A stretch of DNA of 64,000 nucleotides from Asinibacterium sp. OR53 (GTDB taxonomy: Bacteria > Bacteroidota > Bacteroidia > Chitinophagales > Chitinophagaceae), in contig NZ_KI911562.1 in assembly GCF_000515315.1 (NCBI RefSeq), forward strand, positions 62,001 through 126,000, written 5' to 3'. The position numbers and the translations under genes are program-made. Shown piece by piece: positions 16,266-24,231 of this stretch. Numbering within the stretch: the stretch's first letter is position 1; every line of letters starts with the position of its first letter. The notes below the pieces were generated by a model. It was not told the DNA's origin. It was given only the letters and a program-made list of their open reading frames with translations, and ran no database searches.

Positions 16266-18164
16266 TTTTTTCCATTGGTAATGAAAAAAATTGCCGCCGG
16301 GAGCATCGTAACGCTGAAATGTATGTGCCCCGAAATAATCCCGCTGTGCCTGTAATAAATTGGCCGGTGATTGGGCCGTTGTAATTGCATTGAATGCATT
16401 GATGGCTTCGCTGAGACAGGGAACAGCTATTTCATTTTCTATTGCATAGCTCACCGCTTTACTTAAGGAAGGTTTTAACCGCCCGATCCTTTGATGCAAC
16501 AGGTCTGATAACAGCATATTATCTGTAGTGTTGAAGACTGTTATCAATTCCTGCATCAAACCCGAGCGGATAATGCACCCATTTGTCCATATCCGGGCGA
16601 TCTCACTCATATTGGTTTGCCAGCCGTGGTTTTTGAAGGCTTCGGTAATGACCCAGAAACCCTGGAAATGATTAATGATCCTTGCCAGTTCGTATGCTTC
16701 CCTCAACAGATCAACAGCAATGGGACTTTTAATATTGTGAGGAACCGGGTACAATGCATTCAATGCTACCCTGAGGTCTTTGTATGCCGATTCATACCTC
16801 GCATAAAGTGATGTGGCAATTAATGTAGCAGGAACATGTTGTTTGGTTATTTCAATAGCAGCCCAATTACCGGTTCCCTTACTTTGGGCTTCGTCGACGA
16901 TCTGATCGAGCAGCCATTTATCCCCTTCCTTTTCTTTTAAAATATCAATGGTGATGTCCAATAAATAACTGTCCACCCCCTCTTTTTTCCATGCTTCAAA
17001 AACAGCAGCAATGGCATCGGGGTTCTTTCCGTCCTGTCTCAATACCTGGTACACTTCAGCCAGCAATTGCATTTCCACGTACTCGATCCCATTATGGATC
17101 ATTTTTACAAAATGACCGCTGCCTCCTTCACCAATATAAGCGCAACAGGGGTTCTGTTGGTGATCCTTTGCAGCAATGGCTTCCAAATAAGGTTGTACCA
17201 TTTCATATCCTGCTTTATTACCGCCGGGCATCAGGGATGGTCCCTTTAAAGCGCCTTCTTCTCCGCCCGATATACCACAGCCGATGAAGAAAACATCTTG
17301 CCGGCTGAAAGAGGTCTGTCGCCTTTCCGTGTCTTCAAAATAAGTATTCCCCCCATCCACCACCACATCGCCCGCGGAAAGATAGGGTGTAATTTTTTGG
17401 ATCACATCATCTGTTGCAGCGCCTGCATTCACCATGATGATGATTTTCCTTGGTGTCTGCAGCGAGTTGATGAATGGTTCGATACTATCGAAAGGCAAAG
17501 CCTTATTTAATTCGGGGTATTGCTGTTGAAAACGAACCGCCACATTTTCTTCAACACCTTGCAGGTGGCGGTTGTACATGGAAATATTGAATCCATGTCC
17601 GGCAAAATTCCGGCACAAACTTTTACCCATCACCCCCAAACCAATGATCCCTATTTCAGATTTGCTGAACAATTGCTGATGAATTTCTTCTACCATAACC
17701 GATGGATTTTGATCAATTGAAATATGAATAGCGTTAACCGGGTTCTCTAACGCATCAAACTGCGACTGAAGTAAAGAAGGAGAAATAAAATGATCTTTCC
17801 TTGACTTCATTTGTGCAGAAATCTTTTCAAATGAACCAAATAAATGAATGAATTTTATTTGGCTTGTACAATTAGCAGATAAAGTATCCCTGTATGTCTG
17901 TTTTAATGAAGAACAGGCCAATATGCAGGAGTCTTGTTGCAATTGTTTCAGCAGCATAGCATTCAACTTATGCAACCAGTCGCTGCGATCCTCATCGGTA
18001 AGCGCTTCCCCTGATCTCATTTTTGCAATATTTTCCTCGCTGTGAAAATCATCTGCATCAAAAAAAGGGATATGCGTTTTTTGAGATAACAGCTTACCAA
18101 TGGTTGTTTTGCCTACGCCTGAAACACCCATGATAATGAATGCAACATTTCTTGAATAACTCAT
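16260..18164 (-). CDS. Fused gluconokinase / 6-phosphogluconate dehydrogenase (decarboxylating)
   Basis: A 634-residue predicted bifunctional enzyme: gluconate + ATP to 6-phosphogluconate, then NAD(P)+-dependent oxidation to ribulose-5-phosphate and CO2. Residues ~5-165 are a complete GntK-type kinase: P-loop GVSGVGKTTIGK, FFDADDFHSEENIAKMRSGE, DEDRSDWL, CSSLKQTYRD and RKDHFISPSLLQSQFDALE. From ~170 a full-length 6PGDH follows: GIIGLGVMGKSLCRNFAGHG (NADP fold), CGISGGEEGA, GSGHFVKMIHNGIEYVEMQL (catalytic Lys/Asn) and QRDYFGAHTFQR near the end. The ATG at 18164 is preferred because longer starts at 18182 and 18227 add non-conserved residues, and a promoter box at 18196-18203 excludes the longest. 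The two stop codons of this gene and gntP overlap by 6 bases. Confidence 0.9.
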   Translation of the reverse strand: MSYSRNVAFIIMGVSGVGKTTIGKLLSQKTHIPFFDADDFHSEENIAKMRSGEALTDEDRSDWLHKLNAMLLKQLQQDSCILACSSLKQTYRDTLSANCTSQIKFIHLFGSFEKISAQMKSRKDHFISPSLLQSQFDALENPVNAIHISIDQNPSVMVEEIHQQLFSKSEIGIIGLGVMGKSLCRNFAGHGFNISMYNRHLQGVEENVAVRFQQQYPELNKALPFDSIEPFINSLQTPRKIIIMVNAGAATDDVIQKITPYLSAGDVVVDGGNTYFEDTERRQTSFSRQDVFFIGCGISGGEEGALKGPSLMPGGNKAGYEMVQPYLEAIAAKDHQQNPCCAYIGEGGSGHFVKMIHNGIEYVEMQLLAEVYQVLRQDGKNPDAIAAVFEAWKKEGVDSYLLDITIDILKEKEGDKWLLDQIVDEAQSKGTGNWAAIEITKQHVPATLIATSLYARYESAYKDLRVALNALYPVPHNIKSPIAVDLLREAYELARIINHFQGFWVITEAFKNHGWQTNMSEIARIWTNGCIIRSGLMQELITVFNTTDNMLLSDLLHQRIGRLKPSLSKAVSYAIENEIAVPCLSEAINAFNAITTAQSPANLLQAQRDYFGAHTFQRYDAPGGNFFHYQWKKS

Positions 18165-18195
18165 AGATTGTAAATATATCATGGAAACTGACGTC

Positions 18196-18227
18196 CGAAT
18201 ATAAACTAAAAAAGACCCACGATTCAA
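18196..18227 (-). promoter_or_regulatory. Promoter of the gluconokinase/6PGDH gene
   Basis: TTG (18225-18227) lies 21 bases before TATATTCG (18196-18203), read on the minus strand. The -33 box lies inside the tRNA terminator hairpin, so the two units are packed back to back. The predicted start is near 18190. Confidence 0.5.
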
Positions 18228-18245
18228 CGTGCGTCTTTTTTAGTT
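18204..18245 (-). terminator. Terminator after tRNA-Met
   Basis: AACTAAAAAAGAC…GTCTTTTTTAGTT forms a long, nearly perfect inverted repeat (inner arms CACG/CGTG) immediately downstream of the tRNA on the minus strand, with a T6 run. It can also work on the plus strand. Confidence 0.85.
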
Positions 18246-18248
18246 ATG

Positions 18249-18322
18249 TAGCGGGATCGGGAGTTGAACCCGAGACCTTTGGGTTATGAATCCAACGCTC
18301 TAACCACCTGAGCTACCCCGCC
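18249..18322 (-). tRNA. tRNA-Met (CAU anticodon), elongator type
   Basis: 74 bases fold into a full cloverleaf. The acceptor is GGCGGGG/TCCCGCT (G1-U72 and G7-U66 wobbles), then U8 A9, D-stem GCTC/GAGC, anticodon loop TTCATAA with CAT, and T-arm TCGGG-TTCAACT-CCCGA. The discriminator base is A. The 3' CCA is not encoded (CAT follows). Anticodon stem TTGGA/CCCAA leaves an A31-C39 mismatch. The C11-G24 pair argues against the initiator tRNA. A CAU tRNA can also be tRNA-Ile2 after lysidine modification; Met is favoured but not proven. A -7 box lies 25 bases upstream. Confidence 0.88.
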
Positions 18323-18347
18323 TTGTTCCGCGTTCTTTAACGGGGTG

Positions 18348-18355
18348 CAAATATA
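18348..18355 (-). promoter_or_regulatory. -7 box of the tRNA-Met gene
   Basis: TATATTTG, a perfect TAnnTTTG match on the minus strand, lies between the E1 stop codon and the tRNA. It predicts a 5' leader of about 20 nt. Confidence 0.5.
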
Positions 18356-18380
18356 GGGGTGTTTGGGGGCTAAAAAAAGC

Positions 18381-20447
18381 CTAAGACTGCAAAAGTTTGG
18401 CAATTCTTTCCGCCACTTTGGCCGGGCTGGGCAACATTTCGGCTTCCATTGCAAGGTTGATGGGTACTGCCGGCAAATCCAGCGCCCCCAGTACTTCAAT
18501 CCTGGCATCCAGGAAATGGTAGCAATGGTTATAGATACGCAGGGCCAGTGATTCGGCAAATGAATGAGACTGTTGTTCTTCGGTTAATACCAATACTTTA
18601 CCATGCTTTTGTACCAGTTCATACACTGCTTTTTCATCCAGTGGATACAGTGTACGCAGGTCCATCACTTCTACCTGTCCGGGGTATTTTTCTGCGGCTG
18701 CCTTTGCCCAGTAAACACCCATGCCATAAGTGATGATACAAACCGTTTCTCCTTGTTGTATCTTATCTGTGTTGGCTTGTAACACCAGGCTGGCCTGGCC
18801 CAATGGTAAAATATAATCCTTATCCGGCTCAATGGTACGGGCTTCTTCTGTTCCGGGCACTTTACTCCAGTACAAGCCTTTGTGCTCGAGCATAATAACG
18901 GGGTTGGGATCAAGAAAGGCAGCTTTCATCAATCCTTTCATATCGGCGGCGTTCGACGGATAAGCTACTTTGATACCCTTGATGCTAAGCAGGGTACTCT
19001 CAATGCTGCCACTATGATATGGTCCGCCACCTCCATAAGCTCCAATGGGTACGCGCAAAACCATTTGTACGGGGAACTTGCCATTGGTGAGGTAACAGGA
19101 TTTCGACAATTCAGTCACCAGTTGGTTCAAAGCAGGATAGATATAATCGGCGAACTGTACTTCCACTATAGGTTTCAGGCCAAGGGCCGATAGTCCGGCA
19201 GTAGAGCCTGCGATATACGCTTCCTGTATAGCTGTATTGAATACCCTGTGCGCGCCGAATTTTTCTCCCAGTGTAGCCGCCTCTCTGAAAACGCCTCCAA
19301 GGCGGGCGCCTACATCCTGACCATACAAAATCGCTTCGGGGTATTTTTCCATGATCTCTTCCACCGCATGCAGTGCCGCATCAACCATCATCACTTTTTC
19401 TCCGCCTGCGGGTGTTCTCTCACCAGTTTCTTTTGTTACCATCGTTGGTGCGAATACATGATCCGTAACAGTGCCGGGTAAAGGCTCTTCTGCCTGCATC
19501 GCTTTTTCAAAATCCTGTGCCACTTTGCAAATGGCTTCTGTTTCTATCAGCTCCAGTTCCCACTCCGTAAAACCGATGGCCAATAATATATGTCTGAGTT
19601 TGGCAAAGGGATCATTCAATGTATGTGCAGCAAGGTCTTCCTTGCTGCGATAAAATTCTTTTCTTACGCCGCTGGTATGATGTCCCAGTAAAGGCACCGT
19701 TGCATGAACCAATACCGGCTTCCGTTCTGTACGGGCATAGACAACCGCTTCCTGCATGGTTGCATAAGCCTGTTCAAAATCGCTGCCATCGCATTGCAGG
19801 CGCTTCAGTCCTTTGAAGCCGGCCACATAATCAAATACATTCATAGCCCTCACTTCATCCACCGAAGCGCTGATGCTCCATTGATTGTCCTGCACCAGGT
19901 ATACAATGGGCAGTTGTTTCAAAGCGGCGAATTGAAGGGCTTCGCTCACCTCTCCTTCTGTTGCGCTGCCATCTCCAAAAGAACAAAGTGCAATAGGTAA
20001 ATATCCTTCGGTAGTTCTGCCCAATTTTTCAGGAAAGGTTTTTTCCAGGAACTGTATGCCTTGCGCCAGTCCGGTTGTAGGGATGGTTTGCATGCCCGTA
20101 GCGCTGCTCTGGTGTATGATCGATGGTTTATCCGGAGCTTTGCTGCTGGGATGGCAATAATAGGACCGGCCGCCAGAGAATGGGTCGTCCTTTTTAGCCA
20201 ATAGCTGCAGCATCAATTCATAAGACGTGAAGCCTGTTGCCAGTAAGAGGCTGTCATCGCGGTAATACGGGCTCATCCAGTCACAAGCCTGCAATTGCAT
20301 GCCTGTTGCCAGTTGAATGGCTTCATGCCCGCGTGAAGTGGAGTGAACGTATTTGCAAACAGTGCGGTTGGTATCGTATAGATCACTCATAGCCCTTGCG
20401 GTAGCCATGAGTTCATAGGCCTGCAATAGTATCGCGGGTTTCAGCAT
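18381..20447 (-). CDS. Second fused E1 alpha/beta 2-oxoacid dehydrogenase
   Basis: A 688-residue ThDP enzyme with alpha and beta E1 parts in one chain, shorter than and different from the 796-residue paralogue at 7744. The alpha half shows TSRGHEAIQLATG, YYRDDSLLLATG, the ThDP motif FGDGSATEGEVSEALQFAAL… ending DNQWSIS (residues ~165-200), and GHHTSGVRKEFYR. The beta half (~340-688) contains LYGQDVGARLGGVFREAATL, ADYIYPALNQLVTELSK, PIGAYGGGGPYHSGS and MDLRTLYPLDE. The best guess is branched-chain 2-oxoacid or pyruvate-type E1. No E2/E3 gene is adjacent. It follows the FAH-family gene by 33 bases. Confidence 0.88.
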   Translation of the reverse strand: MLKPAILLQAYELMATARAMSDLYDTNRTVCKYVHSTSRGHEAIQLATGMQLQACDWMSPYYRDDSLLLATGFTSYELMLQLLAKKDDPFSGGRSYYCHPSSKAPDKPSIIHQSSATGMQTIPTTGLAQGIQFLEKTFPEKLGRTTEGYLPIALCSFGDGSATEGEVSEALQFAALKQLPIVYLVQDNQWSISASVDEVRAMNVFDYVAGFKGLKRLQCDGSDFEQAYATMQEAVVYARTERKPVLVHATVPLLGHHTSGVRKEFYRSKEDLAAHTLNDPFAKLRHILLAIGFTEWELELIETEAICKVAQDFEKAMQAEEPLPGTVTDHVFAPTMVTKETGERTPAGGEKVMMVDAALHAVEEIMEKYPEAILYGQDVGARLGGVFREAATLGEKFGAHRVFNTAIQEAYIAGSTAGLSALGLKPIVEVQFADYIYPALNQLVTELSKSCYLTNGKFPVQMVLRVPIGAYGGGGPYHSGSIESTLLSIKGIKVAYPSNAADMKGLMKAAFLDPNPVIMLEHKGLYWSKVPGTEEARTIEPDKDYILPLGQASLVLQANTDKIQQGETVCIITYGMGVYWAKAAAEKYPGQVEVMDLRTLYPLDEKAVYELVQKHGKVLVLTEEQQSHSFAESLALRIYNHCYHFLDARIEVLGALDLPAVPINLAMEAEMLPSPAKVAERIAKLLQS

Positions 20448-20480
20448 GTTGAAGTGTGTATCTTGGCAGGCAATATTAAG

Positions 20481-21092
20481 TTATTTTACCTCGAGCGTGA
20501 ACATTTGCTGTTCGCCCAGGTATCCTTCCAGCAGGTCTCCTACCACGCATTCGCCTACTCCTGCGGGGGTGCCTGTAAAAACCAGATCGCCTATGTTGAG
20601 TGAGAAATAATGAGAGATATTGGCTACGATCTGTTCGAATGAAAACAACATATCGACCGAGGAGCCGGACTGTACAATTTCTTTGTTCTTTTTAAGCGAG
20701 AAGAGCAAGGGGTTTTTGAGCATTTCGGGTTGCAGCGGTACCCAGGTTCCGATCACGGCAGAATAGTCCCAGGACTTGGCTTTTTCCCAGGGCAGGCCTT
20801 TTTTCTTCAGTTCATTTTGTATATCGCGGGCAGTAAAATCAATACCTACGGTTACGGCATCATAATAACGCGCCGCATGTTTCTCAGATACATACCTGCC
20901 ATTCTTCGAGATGCGCAATACCAGCTCTGCTTCGTAGTGAAGCTCATTTGAAAACTCAGGGTAATAAAAAGGGATATTAGGTTGTAGGAGTGCTGTTTTG
21001 GGTTTCATAAAAAGAACCGGTTCATCCGGAATGGAATTGTTCAGTTCTTTTGCATGCTCGGCATAATTTCTGCCTACGCAAAAAATCTTCAT
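20481..21092 (-). CDS. Fumarylacetoacetate hydrolase family protein
   Basis: A 203-residue member of the FAH superfamily, the short YcgM/FAHD1 type (acylpyruvate hydrolase or oxaloacetate decarboxylase-like). MKIFCVGRNYAEHAKELNN and PVLFMKPKTALLQPN open the fold. The metal ligands are seen in HYEAELVLRI (E-x-E) and VGIDFTARDIQ (Asp). KAKSWDYSAVIG and DLVFTGTPAGVGECVVGD complete the active site. The precise substrate is not determinable. It precedes the second fused E1 gene and probably shares its transcript, which hints at 2-oxoacid or acylpyruvate metabolism; this is inference. Confidence 0.88.
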   Translation of the reverse strand: MKIFCVGRNYAEHAKELNNSIPDEPVLFMKPKTALLQPNIPFYYPEFSNELHYEAELVLRISKNGRYVSEKHAARYYDAVTVGIDFTARDIQNELKKKGLPWEKAKSWDYSAVIGTWVPLQPEMLKNPLLFSLKKNKEIVQSGSSVDMLFSFEQIVANISHYFSLNIGDLVFTGTPAGVGECVVGDLLEGYLGEQQMFTLEVK

Positions 21093-21204
21093 AAGTCGTT
21101 TCGTTTAGAATACTATCAAGTGATACAGGGTAAAGCATCCTCGATCGAGTTTCCATCGATTGTATTATACTTCCTTCCAATATAATTGTGAAATACGTGC
21201 TTTT

Positions 21205-21780
21205 TTACTTGAATGCCAAATTATTTAACAGATTCATCGTCTTTTCCAAACCCACTGTTGCGAACTGTTCGATGGCTTCTACACACTTGGCAATTTTCTG
21301 TTCTACGATGGGTATTTCCACTGAATCCCACCTGCCCAAAACGAACTCCACCTGCCTGCCCCTGGGAAAGTCATTCCCTATTCCAAACCGTAATTTAGGG
21401 TATTGGTCGGTACCGAGTGTGAGCTGTATATCCCTGAGCCCGTTATGCCCGGCATCTGAGCCGCTGCCCCTCAGGCGCAGCCTGCTCAATGGCAGGGCCA
21501 GGTCGTCTACAATGGTCAGGGTAGCGTCCAGTGTTATCTTTTCTTTATCGAGCCAATATTTAAATGCCTTGCCACTCAGGTTCATGTAAGTGGTGGGTTT
21601 GATGCAGGTGAACTGTCGTCCCTTCCATTTGACTTCAGCTACTTCTGCCAACCGGCCGGTCTGAAAAAGGCCGCCATGCTTCAGCACGAAGGCCGAGACC
21701 ACATCGAATCCTATATTATGCCGGGTATGATGATACTCCGCACCAATATTTCCCAGTCCAACAATCAGAAATTGATTCAT
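21205..21780 (-). CDS. pth: Peptidyl-tRNA hydrolase
   Basis: 191 residues. It frees tRNA from stalled peptidyl-tRNA in the cytoplasm. The conserved blocks are present: LIVGLGNIGAEYHHTRHNIGF (Asn10 and the catalytic His in TRHN), CIKPTTYMNLSGKA, IVDDLALPLSRLRLRGSGSD with the catalytic Asp, GHNGLRDI and PKLRFGIGNDFPRGRQVEFVLG. Length is normal. It lies just downstream of the terminator that ends the prs-rplY unit. Pth beside ribosomal protein L25 is a common arrangement in bacteria. A TTTG-N17-TATTTTTA promoter is visible between terminator and gene (about 21793-21821, minus strand). Confidence 0.96.
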   Translation of the reverse strand: MNQFLIVGLGNIGAEYHHTRHNIGFDVVSAFVLKHGGLFQTGRLAEVAEVKWKGRQFTCIKPTTYMNLSGKAFKYWLDKEKITLDATLTIVDDLALPLSRLRLRGSGSDAGHNGLRDIQLTLGTDQYPKLRFGIGNDFPRGRQVEFVLGRWDSVEIPIVEQKIAKCVEAIEQFATVGLEKTMNLLNNLAFK

Positions 21781-21814
21781 ACTACGGGTAAAAATACAAT
21801 ATATCGCTCAATAC

Positions 21815-21848
21815 AAAAGCCCGGCAAATCAGTGTTGCCGGGCTTTTT
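21815..21848 (-). terminator. Terminator of the prs-rplY unit
   Basis: AAAAGCCCGGCAA pairs with TTGCCGGGCTTTT over a 7-base loop. It is symmetric with A/T tails, so it works on both strands. It lies 30 bases after the rplY stop. Confidence 0.9.
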
Positions 21849-21878
21849 CAAGTATAACCGCTACTTAAAAAATTTAGA

Positions 21879-22469
21879 CTATTTCTTCTTTTCTTCTTTT
21901 ACTGCTGTAGCTTCTTCCTGTTTCAGTTGACGGGTCATTACTACAGAAGCGATGGGAATACGGGGTGAGTTCAATATTTCCATATTCTCTGCTTTTACAT
22001 CTTCAACGCGGATGTTACCATTCAATTCGAGGCTGGTAATGTCTACATTGATGGTTTCTTTCAGGTCTTTGGGTAAAGCTTTTACTTTCAAAGACTTCAT
22101 TTTGGTTACCAGTTTACCACCGGCTTTCACGCCTGCAGAAGTACCTACAAATTTCAGCGGCAGTGTGGCAACCACTTTCTTGTTATCTACCAGTTCCAGC
22201 AGGTCAACATGTGTCAGGGAATCATCTACTTTGTCGAACTGCAGGTCTTTCAGGATACATTTGTACGCTTTGCCGTCTACTTTTACTTCGGCCAATTGGA
22301 ATTCACCGGTGTATACCAAAGGCTTGAAAGCCTTAGCAGAAGCATAAAAATTGATCTCCTGCGCACCCCCGTAAATTACACCTGGCACGTTTTCCTGAGA
22401 GCGAATCTGACGGGCGGCTTTTTTGCCATAATCGGTCCTCAGTTGTCCTTCGATTGTAATCGTTTTCAT
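21879..22469 (-). CDS. rplY: 50S ribosomal protein L25 / Ctc
   Basis: A 196-residue L25 protein of the long CTC type that binds 5S rRNA. The N-terminal L25 domain (1-~95) opens MKTITIEGQLRTDYGKKAARQIR with NVPGVIYGG. The C-terminal TL5/CTC beta domain (~100-180) has PLKFVGTSAGVKAGGKLVTKM and a lysine/glutamate-rich tail. It follows prs by 38 bases and is probably co-transcribed, the usual prs-ctc-pth order of many bacteria. Confidence 0.95.
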   Translation of the reverse strand: MKTITIEGQLRTDYGKKAARQIRSQENVPGVIYGGAQEINFYASAKAFKPLVYTGEFQLAEVKVDGKAYKCILKDLQFDKVDDSLTHVDLLELVDNKKVVATLPLKFVGTSAGVKAGGKLVTKMKSLKVKALPKDLKETINVDITSLELNGNIRVEDVKAENMEILNSPRIPIASVVMTRQLKQEEATAVKEEKKK

Positions 22470-22507
22470 TAAAATAAAATTTTGGACGGCGAAGGTAAGA
22501 AAATTTT

Positions 22508-23464
22508 CTATTTATCCCTTCCTTTGAGCTGGGAATGTATAAAAAGGCTCGTAATACTCTTATTTTCATAGGCATTACGTATAGCGATCGCAAATAAATC
22601 CGCTACCGAAACCACCTTGATCTTCCTGGATTCCTGTTTCAGCGGAATGGTGTCGCATACCACCAGTTCTTCGAGTACACTGTTTTCGATGTTCTCATAG
22701 GCTTTTCCGCTGAGTACCGGGTGGGTAATCAGCGCCCTTACGCTGCGGGCTCCTTTTTCTTTCAGCAATCCGGCGGCTTTGGCCAGTGTACCACCTGTGT
22801 CGCAGATATCGTCAATGAGTACAATGTCTCTGTCCGCCACATCACCGATAACCACCATGCTGGCGATCTCGTTGGCTCTTTTGCGGTGTTTATCGCAAAT
22901 GACCATTTCCGAATTGAAATAGCTGGCCACTTCACGTACCCGGTTGGTACTGCCTACGTCCGGCGCTGCGAATGTGAGGTTGGCAAGTTTCAGTTGTTCA
23001 ATATACGGGATGAAGATAGCAGAACTGTCGAGGTGGTCAACCGGCACATCAAAGAAAGCCTGTATCTGTGGAGCGTGCAGGTCCATTGTAATGATCCTAT
23101 TGGCCCCGGCCGCCTCTAGAAGTGTGGCAATTAATTTCGATCCGATTGCCACACGTGGCTTATCTTTCCGGTCCTGCCGCGCGAAACCGTAATAAGGAAT
23201 AACTGCTATGATCTTGTAAGCGCTGGCTCTTTTAGCCGCATCGATCATCAGCAGCAGTTCCATGAGGTTATCGGTGGGCGCAAAAGTACTCTGCACAAGG
23301 AACACATAATCGCCTCGGATGCTTTCGAGGAAAATGGGTTGAAACTCACCGTCGCTGAATTTCTGGATATTGATTTTGCCAATGGGGGCACCAAAGCGCT
23401 GGGCAATTTTTTCTGCCAGTTGCTGCGACCCGGTGCCGGAAAAAATCTTAACGGAAGGGTTCAT
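22508..23464 (-). CDS. prs: Ribose-phosphate pyrophosphokinase
   Basis: 318 residues. It makes PRPP from ribose-5-phosphate and ATP for purine, pyrimidine, histidine, tryptophan and NAD synthesis. The sequence shows KIFSGTGSQQLAEKIAQRFG, the ATP-side motif FSDGEFQPIFLESIRG, IPYYGFARQDRK, the catalytic DLHAPQIQAFFDVPVDHL, and the PRPP-binding loop DIVLIDDICDTGGTLAKA (residues ~215-232). Length is normal for class I. A TATCTTCG -7-like box lies about 20 bases upstream of the ATG. Confidence 0.96.
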   Translation of the reverse strand: MNPSVKIFSGTGSQQLAEKIAQRFGAPIGKINIQKFSDGEFQPIFLESIRGDYVFLVQSTFAPTDNLMELLLMIDAAKRASAYKIIAVIPYYGFARQDRKDKPRVAIGSKLIATLLEAAGANRIITMDLHAPQIQAFFDVPVDHLDSSAIFIPYIEQLKLANLTFAAPDVGSTNRVREVASYFNSEMVICDKHRKRANEIASMVVIGDVADRDIVLIDDICDTGGTLAKAAGLLKEKGARSVRALITHPVLSGKAYENIENSVLEELVVCDTIPLKQESRKIKVVSVADLFAIAIRNAYENKSITSLFIHSQLKGRDK

Positions 23465-23538
23465 ATATAGCGGGAATATGCGGCGAAGATATAGATTAGG
23501 TTAAGAAATTATGATTTGATTTTTTAGTAATTTTTATT

Positions 23539-24231
23539 ATGGTGAAATTAAAAATCAAGGACTGGGCGCCTGCCGAACAACCGCGCCAGAAGCTGCTCCT
23601 GAAGGGTGCCGAAGCCCTTACAGACACGGAATTACTGGCCATCCTGATCAACAATGGTACTCCTGGAAAAAATGTGATGGAGCTTTGCCGGGAATTATTG
23701 TCCCATGTGCACCATGATCTCTCTTTACTGGCCAGCCTGTCTGTAAAGGATCTCCAAAAACTGCAGATTAAGGGCTTGGGGGAAGCCAAAGCCATTGCAC
23801 TGGCTGCGGCTTTGGAATTGGGTATCCGGCGCAATATGGCCGCCAGCTTCAGGCCCCGGGTGAAACAGAGCGCAGATATAGCCCATTACCTGCGGGCCAG
23901 GCTGGAACACCGTAAAAAAGAAGCCTTTGCTGTAGTGTGCCTCAACAACAGCAATAAAATATTGCGTTTTGAGATTGTTAGTGAGGGCGGCGTCACCGGC
24001 ACCGTTGCCGATCCACGGGTTGTTTTAAAAAAAGCCCTGGAATACGACGCTACCAGTATCATTCTTTGCCACAATCATCCCAGTGGCAACCTTCGTCCCA
24101 GTACGGCCGACGAAACGCTGACGCAGAAAATAAAAGCTGCGGCCGCTTGTCTCGACATACGGTTGCTGGATCACATCATTGTAAGCAATGAGGGGTATTT
24201 CAGTTTTGCCGATGAGGGGTTGCTGCGTTAA
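23539..24231 (+). CDS. radC: RadC family protein (JAB/MPN domain)
   Basis: 230 residues. An N-terminal helix-hairpin-helix-like part (LTDTELLAILINNGTPGKN; LQKLQIKGLGEAKAIALAAALELG) is followed by a JAB metalloprotease-like domain with CHNHPSGNLRPSTADETLTQ, i.e. the H-x-H-P-S-G…D zinc motif (residues ~177-196), and LLDHIIVSNEGYFSFAD. Despite the name, a DNA-repair role is doubtful and the biochemical role is unsettled. Its stop codon overlaps the convergent DUF3467 gene by 4 bases. Full length, no disruption, no mobile element nearby. Confidence 0.93.
   Translation: MVKLKIKDWAPAEQPRQKLLLKGAEALTDTELLAILINNGTPGKNVMELCRELLSHVHHDLSLLASLSVKDLQKLQIKGLGEAKAIALAAALELGIRRNMAASFRPRVKQSADIAHYLRARLEHRKKEAFAVVCLNNSNKILRFEIVSEGGVTGTVADPRVVLKKALEYDATSIILCHNHPSGNLRPSTADETLTQKIKAAAACLDIRLLDHIIVSNEGYFSFADEGLLR

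Noticed and set aside
16260..18164. Gluconokinase-6PGDH fusion as an assembly artefact
   Set aside because: Both halves are in one uninterrupted frame with a short plausible linker and no repeated or ambiguous bases at the junction. Kept as real, though independent sequence would settle it.
21093..21204. CTCGATCGAG palindrome (about 21140-21149) upstream of the FAH-family gene as an operator
   Set aside because: Ten bases of symmetry in a 112-base gap is easily chance, and no matching second site or promoter could be placed.
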